A stretch of 16,557 bases of DNA, taken from NCBI GenBank assembly GCA_020431945.1, contig JAGQHH010000353.1, positions 1-16,557 on the forward strand, in the 5' to 3' direction. The stretch's first letter is position 1, and each line of letters starts with the position of its first letter. Positions 6,856-13,655 of the stretch are shown piece by piece. The notes beneath the pieces are model-generated. The model saw only the letters and a list, made by a program, of their open reading frames with translations, had not been told where the DNA came from and did not search any database. The position numbers were made by a program, and so were the translations under genes. This DNA comes from Cyanobacteria bacterium HKST-UBA02. Its GTDB lineage: Bacteria; Cyanobacteriota; Vampirovibrionia; Obscuribacterales; Obscuribacteraceae.

Positions 6856-7704
6856 TCACCGGTTATCTGCGTAACGGAATCGCCTGACGCCTCGGCCGTA
6901 GTCCAGCATGACGGTATCGAAGGACTCCTCCACGGAGGGCATGCCGACCAGGGATTCCCTCAATGCGGACAGCGCTTTGCCGCCCTTCTCCAAAGTCGAT
7001 AAGAGAGTGGCGCCGCATTCTTCAAAGCAAGACTCGATTTCTGTCACTAGATCGTCGAACCGAGCCCTTTCATTCGTGAAGATCTCAGCCAGGCGGAGTT
7101 CGAGATCGGCTATTGCCAGCCGGGCGATCTGCTCAACCGATTCATCGAAGTCTCCAATCACGCTCTTCAGTCCGGGATGGTCTGCAAGCGCCCTGGAATA
7201 ACTGCCCAGAACCAGCCGCGCGCACCTGCTCGATGTTTGATCGATAAGGTGGAGCTCACTGAGGCAGCGTGCTATCAGATTGGCGTCCAGCCTGAGCAAG
7301 AGCGCATAGTCATAGCTCGATTCGACCGGTGCCAACCTCAATAGCCAGTTCGCTGCAGCATATTCCGATACCGAATTGAGATATTCCTGGTCGTCGACTC
7401 TAGCTCTGTCGATGTTTAGATGCAATTGGACATGGTGTGGATGACGTTTTCTCAAACGCCTGATCAGCTTCTTTCGATAAATGGGGTCACCCAGACGCTC
7501 CTGATCCACTTCCAGTGGCTCGGGAGCAATGGGGTTGGCAACGGTCACTGCGAGCAATCCGTTGCGCCGCAGAGAATCCAGGCACGATTGCCAGGGACCC
7601 TCTTCCCCTGCCGCTCCGGCTATGTATCCCGCAAAACCTCGCGAGATCACCATCAAAAGCATCTGCGCCTTTGTCAAGCCGGTGGCCTGTGATGTGCGTA
7701 ACAT
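6856..7704 (-). CDS. 282-aa protein of unknown function, first large gene of the cluster
   Basis: I do not recognise this protein. It has no signal peptide and no clear TM. The N-terminal 50 residues include SRGFAGYIAGAAGEEGPW, which looks like a packed helix-turn. The middle carries a basic, His-rich segment (RRLRKRHPHHVQLHLNID, about residues 82-99). The last 150 residues are alternating acidic and hydrophobic helices and end in a basic tail (RGVRRFRYADNR). The pattern suggests an all-alpha cytoplasmic protein. Start ATG 7704 is preceded by GAGGAGGAGTT, nine bases after the stop of the 126-aa gene, so the three promoter-proximal genes form one tight operon head. Adaptor, substrate receptor or regulator for the downstream FtsH and Clp proteins are possible but unproven roles. 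Confidence 0.75.
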   Translation of the reverse strand: MLRTSQATGLTKAQMLLMVISRGFAGYIAGAAGEEGPWQSCLDSLRRNGLLAVTVANPIAPEPLEVDQERLGDPIYRKKLIRRLRKRHPHHVQLHLNIDRARVDDQEYLNSVSEYAAANWLLRLAPVESSYDYALLLRLDANLIARCLSELHLIDQTSSRCARLVLGSYSRALADHPGLKSVIGDFDESVEQIARLAIADLELRLAEIFTNERARFDDLVTEIESCFEECGATLLSTLEKGGKALSALRESLVGMPSVEESFDTVMLDYGRGVRRFRYADNR

Positions 7705-7713
7705 AACTCCTCC

Positions 7714-8094
7714 TCATAGCCCGGTTTGTAGATACTGCTCCATCATTGCCTCGAGCACTGGATCGTCAATATCTGGTTCTTGCTCGATCGAAGCGGCACA
7801 GACCGCGGCTTCGGCAGCATAGAAAGTTGCTAATGCCAGGGCTCTGTTTGATGGGTCATCGAGCAAGGTCTGCAGAGCCTGTGATTTCGCATCCTGAGCG
7901 CTTGCTCGAAATGACTCCAGCCCTTCCTTGGACAGACATCCGTCCAGATAGGCAAGCTTTGCTTCTACGGCCGCCATCAATCTAGGATCGGGAGCCTGTC
8001 CGGCCGCCGTCAGATTTCTGAGCGCGGCAGCCGCCTTTGCGCATAGCATCCTTTGCAGAGCGTAATTATAATCAGGACTGGTCTGGCTGTTCAT
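7714..8094 (-). CDS. 126-aa alanine-rich helical protein, unknown function
   Basis: Start chosen at ATG 8094 (MNSQTSPDYN), which follows AAAGGAGGTAAA at ideal distance. The open frame extends 47 codons further upstream, but that part is Arg/Gly/Ser-rich, lacks a ribosome site and overlaps the preceding small gene in another frame. The product is Ala/Leu-rich and helical, with a hydrophobic stretch RALALATFYAAEAAVCAASI in the second half that is more likely buried helix than TM, and a short acidic C-terminal region (EPDIDDPVLEAMMEQ). No family recognised. Its ATG overlaps the TGA of the 59-aa gene (ATGA), and its stop is nine bases from the 282-aa gene, so the three should be co-translated. 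Confidence 0.75.
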   Translation of the reverse strand: MNSQTSPDYNYALQRMLCAKAAAALRNLTAAGQAPDPRLMAAVEAKLAYLDGCLSKEGLESFRASAQDAKSQALQTLLDDPSNRALALATFYAAEAAVCAASIEQEPDIDDPVLEAMMEQYLQTGL

Positions 8095-8270
8095 TTTGCC
8101 TTTACCTCCTTTAGCTTCCGAGCCCGAGCTGCTTCCATGAGTTCGTGCTCGTGCTCGCGGAACCAATGGTCCTCCATTGCTTTCCCTCGCTCCCCCAACT
8201 TGCTGGCGGTGCCGGGATCGCAGTTGTGAGCGCAATCGTGCTGAATCTTGAGATTGTCGTCGTTGTTCAT
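8091..8270 (-). CDS. 59-aa His/Cys-containing helical miniprotein, first gene of the cluster
   Basis: A short gene: ATG 8270 after GAAAGGAGAATACTCCC, TGA at 8091-8093 overlapping the next ATG. The N-terminal third contains H11, C13, H15 and C17 in HDCAHNC, a tight cluster that could bind a metal. The rest (residues 24-58) is one charged amphipathic helix containing ERGKAMEDHWFREHEHELM. That helix vaguely recalls the charged helix of ATPase-inhibitor-like small proteins (R-x-K-A-x-E-D pattern followed by aromatic residues), but the resemblance is too short to assign. As the promoter-proximal gene with translational coupling to the next one, it may be a sensor or regulatory subunit; that is inference. 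Confidence 0.72.
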   Translation of the reverse strand: MNNDDNLKIQHDCAHNCDPGTASKLGERGKAMEDHWFREHEHELMEAARARKLKEVKAK

Positions 8271-8764
8271 GGGAGTATTCTCCTTTCAGTGGTTATGAAG
8301 CGGTTTTGCAGTGGCTATCACAGCCGCGGGCTCCAGCTTGAATGATTATGATTGCGGCTCAGCGGCGTGACCACCAGGATAAGTGCCAATAGAGTTATAC
8401 TTGCTGCTGTATCCCCCGCCAGGGGGACAGAAAGATGGTGTGTATGGTGCAAAGTTGGCGGAGACTGGTTATGCGGCTACCTGTGCGAGTTTCGAGACGA
8501 TGCCTCTACGATAGTGTTTTGTTCTTCCCAAGACAATTGAGGCGATAGTGTCGGGCGGCCGCCTGTTGATCAGGTGCAAAGCAAGCATGGGCAGTAATTT
8601 TGAGCTTTCACCTCGAGCATTTTGGGGTATCGAGTTTGGTGACACGGACGAGCCGGTCGAAAGATCCGGGACGAAAGTCAATTGCGCCAGGCGCTATTAG
8701 CCCGGGGGAGACTGGAAAAAACTGGACTGCACCGCAAGCTAGCGGCGGACCGGTCCAGATTAGC
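8271..8764 (-). promoter_or_regulatory. 494-bp non-coding region: probable cluster promoter with nested direct repeats
   Basis: No convincing gene lies here. Two 9-bp sequences each occur twice in nested order: GGTGCAAAG at 8446-8454 and 8573-8581, and CGATAGTGT at 8509-8517 and 8543-8551. A stable hairpin TCCCCC-GCCA-GGGGGA sits at 8412-8427. On the minus strand GTATAACT (near 8393-8400) is a possible -10 box, but its -35 match is poor. The region also holds the terminator of the MocR-like gene at 8716-8758. It must contain the start of the cluster transcript unless that is read through from the regulator. Confidence 0.45.
8716..8758 (-). terminator. Rho-independent terminator of the minus-strand MocR-like gene
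   Basis: Read on the minus strand: CTGGAC, an internal CCGC/GCGG stem with a 6-base loop, then GTCCAG followed directly by TTTTTT. It begins six bases after the gene's stop. The outer 6-bp stem and clean T6 tract are good; the internal loops make it imperfect. Confidence 0.6.
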
Positions 8765-10213
8765 CTACCGGCCCTTCAGCAATTTGGCGAAGCGAGAGAC
8801 GCGCGCCTCGATCTCGCCACCGTCAAGATGGGCAAACGGCACCATGAACTCTCCGGCGGCCTGCTGGAAGGCATAGTGGCTGGCTGTACTCACAAGGGGG
8901 AGGTCGGCAGCCACGGCGCACTCTTTCAAGAGAACCGAGCTATATCGGCCGTCGAACTGGACCGTGACATGCATTCCGGATGGCTCAGGATCGATGGAGA
9001 TCGCCTTTCCCAGATTGGCGGTGAGAGCATAAACGAGAGTTTGCATCCTTTCGGAAAGAGTCTTGCCGGTCTTGCGAATGTGACGCTCGAGAGAGCCACC
9101 GTCCAGGAGATCGGTGAGGGCATACTGGTCCAGCAGTGGAATTTGAGTATGAAAGGTGTGGTAGAGAAGATGCCAGGCGTGAGAAAAAACATCCACCAGA
9201 CTCTCGGGAATCACCAGGAATCCGACGTTTACCAGGGGATACAGGCTCTGCCAGAAGCTGCCTATGTAAATCGTGTTCTGGCGGTCGGATAGCCCCTGAA
9301 GGCATGGCGCCCCGGGACCGGAGTAGCGATAGTGGCAGTCCAGATCGTCCTCTATGATTATGCTTCCGTGTTCGGCGGCAAAACCAAGAAGACTGTGGCG
9401 CCGCTCGATTGACAGGACTTGCCCGCCAGGCTGGTGGTGAGACGGATTCAGGTAGATCATCCTGGGGCATTTCATTTCTTTCAGATCGTCTACCAGCAGA
9501 CCGTTCCTGTCCACGCTCAGGTACTCCAGTCTTGCACCGGCGCTCTCGAGCGTGTGTCTTGCATAAGGAAAGGTGGGATTGCCTATTGCTACAAGATCTC
9601 CACGGTCTACAAGCATCTGGGTGATCAGGTGGAGCGGATAAAGAGTAGAGGGAAAGACTATGAGTTGTTGCGGAGACAGGCAGGCCGATCTGGCCCTGGC
9701 GAGGTAGTCCGCCAGCGCCTCTCTGAGCTTCAGGTATCCAAAGGGCTCCTGGTTGTAGTCGAGCCTGCCGGTGTCGATGGTCCTGGAGTGCTTGAGCAGA
9801 AGCTGGCGCCATTGCTTGAGCGGAAGCATCGAGGCCGGGGCGCAACCGAAGTTGAGCTCAGGCCAGTCATGGGCGAAGAGCTTCAGAGGATCTGTCGCCA
9901 GGAGCTTGTTGGCGTAGCTCGATATGGATATGGTGGACGGCTTGCTGGGAATCCAGTGCTGAGAAAGGGTGGGCACCTTTTTGCTTACGAAAGTGCCGAT
10001 CCCGTCTATGGACTCGAGATACCCCTGGCTGATGAGCTCGTCGTAGCATCTGACCACCGTAGCTCTTGACACGCGCAGATGATCGGAAAGCTCCCGGGTG
10101 GAGGGCAGGAGTTGCCCGGGCCTCAGATAGAGACTCTCTATTAAATCCTTGAGTTTGCCGGCCAGCTGTCGAAACAGCGGGACGTCACTCGCTTCGTCGA
10201 TGTTCAGATCCAT
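8765..10213 (-). CDS. MocR-type (GntR wHTH + aminotransferase-like) regulator lacking the PLP lysine
   Basis: 482 aa. Residues 10-77 are a GntR winged helix (VPLFRQL, LLPSTREL, VSRATVVRCYDEL, GIGTFV). From about 110 on it is a class I aminotransferase-like fold: NPTFPYARHTLESAGA, YLNPSHHQPGG, IIEDDLDCHYRY. MocR proteins normally bind PLP through a lysine in GTFSK-x-L; here it reads SFWQSLYP with Gln322 at that place. The usual Tyr of EDDYD is Leu291, and the SGSQQA phosphate-binding loop is FPSTLYP. It therefore cannot form the internal aldimine and may sense another ligand or none. Start taken at ATG 10213 (MDLNID) by alignment to the usual domain start; no ribosome site is visible, and the frame stays open to a GTG at 10351. 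It faces a paralogue across a shared promoter region, and its 3' end points to the cluster, so cluster control is plausible. Confidence 0.88.
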   Translation of the reverse strand: MDLNIDEASDVPLFRQLAGKLKDLIESLYLRPGQLLPSTRELSDHLRVSRATVVRCYDELISQGYLESIDGIGTFVSKKVPTLSQHWIPSKPSTISISSYANKLLATDPLKLFAHDWPELNFGCAPASMLPLKQWRQLLLKHSRTIDTGRLDYNQEPFGYLKLREALADYLARARSACLSPQQLIVFPSTLYPLHLITQMLVDRGDLVAIGNPTFPYARHTLESAGARLEYLSVDRNGLLVDDLKEMKCPRMIYLNPSHHQPGGQVLSIERRHSLLGFAAEHGSIIIEDDLDCHYRYSGPGAPCLQGLSDRQNTIYIGSFWQSLYPLVNVGFLVIPESLVDVFSHAWHLLYHTFHTQIPLLDQYALTDLLDGGSLERHIRKTGKTLSERMQTLVYALTANLGKAISIDPEPSGMHVTVQFDGRYSSVLLKECAVAADLPLVSTASHYAFQQAAGEFMVPFAHLDGGEIEARVSRFAKLLKGR

Positions 10214-10474
10214 AAAATGCATTCTAAGGCATTGGCCCGGGCCGGTGGGACCAGGTTGACAATACCGCTGCCAACTCCGTGAGCTGGCGTGGTTGGCGCA
10301 GGTATTTCTCGAGATCGATGAAACAGCAACTGGTATTACCAGTGATTGCACCTGCGATTCGGTTTAATTTGACGAACCAGGCTATTTAACTCATTCTCTC
10401 AAGTGCGTCCCTGTTACTCGGTTGTTATCTCGTTGTGCTAGCCTGTGGCGATATCCCCGGACAGATGGTTTGTC
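10214..10474. promoter_or_regulatory. Divergent promoter region between the two MocR-like genes
   Basis: 261 bp with no gene of its own. It contains the palindrome at 10329-10343 and further ACCAG half-site-like copies at 10250-10254 and 10376-10380. A TTGACG box at 10369-10374 could serve the plus-strand gene but has only a weak -10 partner. Autoregulation and cross-regulation from such a region are common for MocR pairs. Confidence 0.5.
10329..10343. promoter_or_regulatory. Perfect 15-bp palindrome, candidate GntR/MocR operator
   Basis: ACTGGTA-T-TACCAGT: two 7-bp arms around one base. GntR-superfamily operators typically have a GGT...ACC core (FadR binds TGGT-N3-ACCA), so the form fits a winged-helix dimer of this class. 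It lies between the divergent starts. Which of the two regulators binds it cannot be told. Confidence 0.5.
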
Positions 10475-11959
10475 ATGATCGTGTCATTCAATCTCCATAG
10501 CGACAGCAGCATTCCGCTCTATCAGCAGCTGGCCGGTGAGATAACCTCCATGATCGAGACAGGATCGCTAACGCCTGGCAGTCGTCTTCCTTCCAGCCGG
10601 GAGCTCGCGGGAAGGCTGGGCGTGTCCAGGACCACCGTCGCCCGGGCCTACGGGCGCCTGGCGAAGAGGGGTCTGATCGTGAAAAAGTCATGCTCCGGCA
10701 ATTATGTTAAAGGCGCAGTCGATACATATCGGCCGAACACGATATTGCCCGGCTTGCCACCAGACTCCGTCGCGCAGCCTCCCGACCCGGCTGGCCCTTG
10801 CCTGTCACGGGCCGGAAAGCGCATGATGAGCGAGGATCTCGGACGCGAAATAGATGCGGAGATAGGCGAGAAGAGTGATTGCCTCTGTCCAGCCGGTCCG
10901 ACTTTATCGAATCAGCTCTGGATCCAGTCGACCAGCCGGGTAATGGAGAAAAGCGGCTCCCTGCTGAGCGCACGACCGACGGATCCCAGGGGATTGATCG
11001 AGCTCAGGGTGGCACTGTCCTTTCATCTGAGACGAAGCAGGTCTGTCGCCGCTCCACCAGAGTCCATAGTGGTGTTTTCCAGTAGCCAGATTGCTCTGGA
11101 TTGCCTGGTCAGGCTGATCCTCGATGAAGGCGAGACCGCCATCGTGGAAGATCCCGGCTTCCCCGGTTTTCGACGGTCGGTGCTGGCCAACGCGGGTTTG
11201 ATCGAGGGCATTCCGGTTGATGCTCTGGGCATCAATACAAGCCTCCTGAACGGAAGAGCAGCCCGTCTTGCCTATGTGACGCCCAGTCACCAGTCGCCCA
11301 GAGGAGTGGCTCTCAGTGATCAGAGGCGAAAGGAGCTATTGATATGGGCCACCAAGAATGATGCCTTCGTGATCGAGGACGACTTCGGCAGCGAGCCGAG
11401 CTATGCACAGAGACCACAGCCGCCCCTCAAGTCGATTGACAGCGGCGATCGCGTGATTTTCGTCTCCTCATTCTGGTCCTTCTTGTTTCCGCTGACGAGA
11501 ATCGCTTACGCGATAGCTCCGGGCGGTCTGCTCGAGCCTGTCCGGCGCATCAAGGAGATTACAGACAGAAATGTGCCGCTGCTTGAGCAACTCGTGCTGG
11601 CCGATCTTCTCGATCGCGGCATTCTCGATGCTCACATATGCAGAACCAGGCGAGAATACAGGACCGCCAGGAGCGACCTGATCCGTGCGCTCAATCAGAG
11701 CTGCTCCAGCATTGCCAGGATATCTCCCAGCAGCTCGGGACTGAATCTCCTGATCACAGTTTCTGATTCTATAGCTCCTGAGCGCGTTCTGACAGAAGCC
11801 GAAAGGCTGCAGCTGCCCATGGTGCCGACTACACCTTTCTATATCGGGGAAGGCCCGCGCAACGAGTTCCTGTTTTCTTTCGCCGACCTCTCGAGCCAGG
11901 TCATGGAACAGCGCCTGAGCGAGCTAGGCAGCCGCCTCAAGAGTCAAGGACGGAGCTGA
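10475..11959 (+). CDS. Second MocR-type regulator, also lacking the PLP lysine
   Basis: 494 aa from ATG 10475 (MIVSFNLHSD); an upstream GTG at 10445 is possible, and neither has a strong ribosome site. The GntR winged helix covers residues 12-78 (IPLYQQLAGEI, SRLPSSRELAGRLGVSRTTV). The aminotransferase-like domain from about 165 has IVVFSSSQIALDCL, EDPGFPGFRRSV, VTPSHQSPRG and VIEDDFGSEPSY. The lysine position reads SFWSFLFP with Ser335; the Tyr of EDDYD is Phe304, and the Asp after it is Gly. It keeps SSQ in the phosphate loop, so the fold is less eroded than in the minus-strand paralogue. Both share SFW-x-x-L-[YF]-P-L, implying common descent after loss of the lysine, or parallel loss. The residues 81-130 linker is Pro-rich. 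Regulatory target unknown; the divergent paralogue and the downstream cluster are the nearest candidates. Confidence 0.88.
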   Translation: MIVSFNLHSDSSIPLYQQLAGEITSMIETGSLTPGSRLPSSRELAGRLGVSRTTVARAYGRLAKRGLIVKKSCSGNYVKGAVDTYRPNTILPGLPPDSVAQPPDPAGPCLSRAGKRMMSEDLGREIDAEIGEKSDCLCPAGPTLSNQLWIQSTSRVMEKSGSLLSARPTDPRGLIELRVALSFHLRRSRSVAAPPESIVVFSSSQIALDCLVRLILDEGETAIVEDPGFPGFRRSVLANAGLIEGIPVDALGINTSLLNGRAARLAYVTPSHQSPRGVALSDQRRKELLIWATKNDAFVIEDDFGSEPSYAQRPQPPLKSIDSGDRVIFVSSFWSFLFPLTRIAYAIAPGGLLEPVRRIKEITDRNVPLLEQLVLADLLDRGILDAHICRTRREYRTARSDLIRALNQSCSSIARISPSSSGLNLLITVSDSIAPERVLTEAERLQLPMVPTTPFYIGEGPRNEFLFSFADLSSQVMEQRLSELGSRLKSQGRS

Positions 11960-11966
11960 CATCATC

Positions 11967-11985
11967 CTTGATCGTCAGGATCAGG
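11967..11985 (+). terminator. Weak hairpin after the plus-strand MocR-like gene
   Basis: A 7-bp stem CTTGATC / GATCAGG with a 5-base loop starts eight bases after the stop. One pair is a U-G wobble only on plus-strand RNA, which favours that strand. There is no T tract, so termination efficiency is doubtful. Confidence 0.3.
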
Positions 11986-12012
11986 CACAACTCACCGAGG
12001 AATGCTGTTTGG

Positions 12013-12030
12013 AAACGCTTGTTCGAAGCG
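12013..12030 (-). terminator. Weak terminator-like hairpin after folC
   Basis: On the minus strand CGCTT-CGAAC-AAGCG followed by TTTCC, nine bases past the folC stop. The 5-bp stem is short and the T tract is three bases. It lies in the 79-bp convergent gap with the MocR-like gene. Confidence 0.3.
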
Positions 12031-12038
12031 CTTCAGAC

Positions 12039-13424
12039 TCACCGAGTCGCAATCAGATCCCAGGCTCGATCCTCGAGAACATGCTCTCTCGCTTCGCCCA
12101 CGACATACATCGAACCGGTCACACAGATAATTTCGCCGTCTCGAGCGATATCGATAGCCCGATCGATACCATCGGCGACACAATCAGTAAGCACGACACT
12201 GTCATCTGAGGAACCGAAGGTCGAGACTACCTCGGCGATATCCCGAGGGTCGGCAGAACGAGGATTGCGGGACCTGGTCGCGATACAGATACGGCAGAGA
12301 CCCAGAAGCTCTTTCCAGACTGCACTGATATTTTTGTCTTTGTTCAGCCCCAGAACGAAGATACAGGAGTCCGCGCCGAATGTCTCTTTGATGGTGGTGG
12401 CCAGAGCGTTGGCAGACTCGTGATTGTGAGCTGCATCGACCACGATGATCGGCCCGCCGCTTTTCTGACCAGCCTTCATCCCTGAAAGAACCTGCATCCT
12501 CCCGGGCACAGTAGTCTTTTTGAGGGCAGACCGAATCTGATCCTCGGTGGGATCGATACCATGCTCTTTCAAGGCACGAACAGCGGCAATAGCAGTAGCT
12601 GCATTGGATACTTGATGGACACCGACCATGGGGATCTCGAATTCGAACCTGCCCTGTTCCGACTCGATGGCGAATGTCTGTCCGTTGGCATCCTGATTGA
12701 TCACCCGGATCTTGTAACTGCGCCCGACATCGACAAAATCGGCATGGACCTCGCGGCATCTCCTTCCCACGGCAGTGGTGGCGCCTTTGTCCTTTTGCGG
12801 CGCCAGAACGGCGGTACATCTGGGTGTGATGATGCCGGCCTTGTTGGCAGCAATCTCGGTGGGCGAGGAGCCCAGGATCTCCACATGCTCGAGGCTGATG
12901 GGAGTGATCACTGCCACTTCTTTGGCTGTGAAGACATTGGTCACATCATAGCGACCGCCCAGACCGACTTCGACTATCTGAATATCGACGGCCGGGTCGG
13001 CTTTGGACACCAGATGGAAGAAAAGGGCAGTGAGAATGCCGTAAGTCGAAATCGAAGTGTTGCCGTCAGCTTTCTCGGCCTCGACGAAGGGCTTGATTTC
13101 AGCCACGCCGCGGGCGAATGTTTCTTTGGAGACAGGAGTGGAACCAAATGCGATGCGCTCGCAATAATCATGGAGGTGCGGGCTGGTGTAAAGGGCGGTT
13201 CTGAGCCCGGTTTCATCCAGGATCCTGGTGATCATCGTAGCCGTGCTGCCTTTACCCTTCGAGCCCGCAATATGCACGGTCTTGCGACCGAGCTGGGGAT
13301 TCCCCATCCGCTCCAGGAGCGAACGCATCGAAGGCAGTCCCATGGTGGGTCCGCGAGCTCCGTAAGTGGCTCTTTCCATGTCCGGAAAGGACTGAATGTA
13401 GGCAATGGCTTCCAGGTAGTTCAT
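12039..13424 (-). CDS. folC: Folylpolyglutamate synthase / dihydrofolate synthase
   Basis: 461 aa cytoplasmic Mur-ligase-family enzyme that adds glutamate to dihydropteroate and/or to folates with ATP, through an acyl phosphate. Features: N terminus MNYLEAIAYIQS typical of FolC, P-loop HIAGSKGKGST (residues 51-61), SPHLHDYCERI (81-91), the metal/ATP segment VEVGLGGRYDVTNV (151-164; Tyr where Leu is usual), TPISLEHVEILG with IAANKAGI (174-198), and a C-terminal domain with VVDAAHNHESANAL. Length is normal. ATG 13424 fits the family start but has no ribosome site upstream (ATCAAATCTCTT), so it may be leaderless or poorly translated, unlike the cluster genes. It is divergent from the aminotransferase and convergent with a MocR-like gene. 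No other folate genes are nearby. Confidence 0.95.
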   Translation of the reverse strand: MNYLEAIAYIQSFPDMERATYGARGPTMGLPSMRSLLERMGNPQLGRKTVHIAGSKGKGSTATMITRILDETGLRTALYTSPHLHDYCERIAFGSTPVSKETFARGVAEIKPFVEAEKADGNTSISTYGILTALFFHLVSKADPAVDIQIVEVGLGGRYDVTNVFTAKEVAVITPISLEHVEILGSSPTEIAANKAGIITPRCTAVLAPQKDKGATTAVGRRCREVHADFVDVGRSYKIRVINQDANGQTFAIESEQGRFEFEIPMVGVHQVSNAATAIAAVRALKEHGIDPTEDQIRSALKKTTVPGRMQVLSGMKAGQKSGGPIIVVDAAHNHESANALATTIKETFGADSCIFVLGLNKDKNISAVWKELLGLCRICIATRSRNPRSADPRDIAEVVSTFGSSDDSVVLTDCVADGIDRAIDIARDGEIICVTGSMYVVGEAREHVLEDRAWDLIATR

Positions 13425-13655
13425 AAGAGATTTGATTGCGCGATAGTAACTAAATCGACTGCGAGCTTGAAAAGAGGAGATTCCTTCTCCTAGGTTCTAC
13501 TAATACTCTCCCCATAGTCTACTAGGAATAAGACATTTTCCGACAACAAATCATGAATTAGTCGACGTTTTCAAGACTTTCCCGTGCTTCTCCCGCACGC
13601 GACTTGCTTACCTAGCCAACTGACCGAACAAACCTACCCACCTGGAGATTTTGTT
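13425..13655. promoter_or_regulatory. Divergent promoter region of folC and the aminotransferase
   Basis: 231 bp without a gene. TCTACTA is directly repeated at 13496-13502 and 13518-13524, 22 bp apart, i.e. two helical turns. A hairpin AGGAGA-TTCCT-TCTCCT lies at 13475-13491. No promoter box on either strand is good enough to name. Confidence 0.4.

Noticed and set aside
8365..8385. Sigma-54-like TTGGCAC element on the minus strand
   Set aside because: The -24 half fits but the -12 half reads CTGGT instead of TTGCA, so the invariant GC is missing.
8469..8681. 70-codon minus-strand frame starting at TTG in the region upstream of the cluster
   Set aside because: Non-ATG start, no ribosome site and no recognisable features; it crosses the direct repeats.
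10214..10351. N-terminal extension of the minus-strand MocR-like protein from a GTG
   Set aside because: The added 46 residues are Arg/Pro/Ser-rich without family similarity, and the frame would run over the palindrome; the winged-helix domain starts normally at 10213.
12561..13493. 310-codon plus-strand frame over folC, and a similar 325-codon minus-strand frame over the aminotransferase (13920-14897)
   Set aside because: Both are antisense shadows of well-supported enzymes in GC-rich coding sequence.
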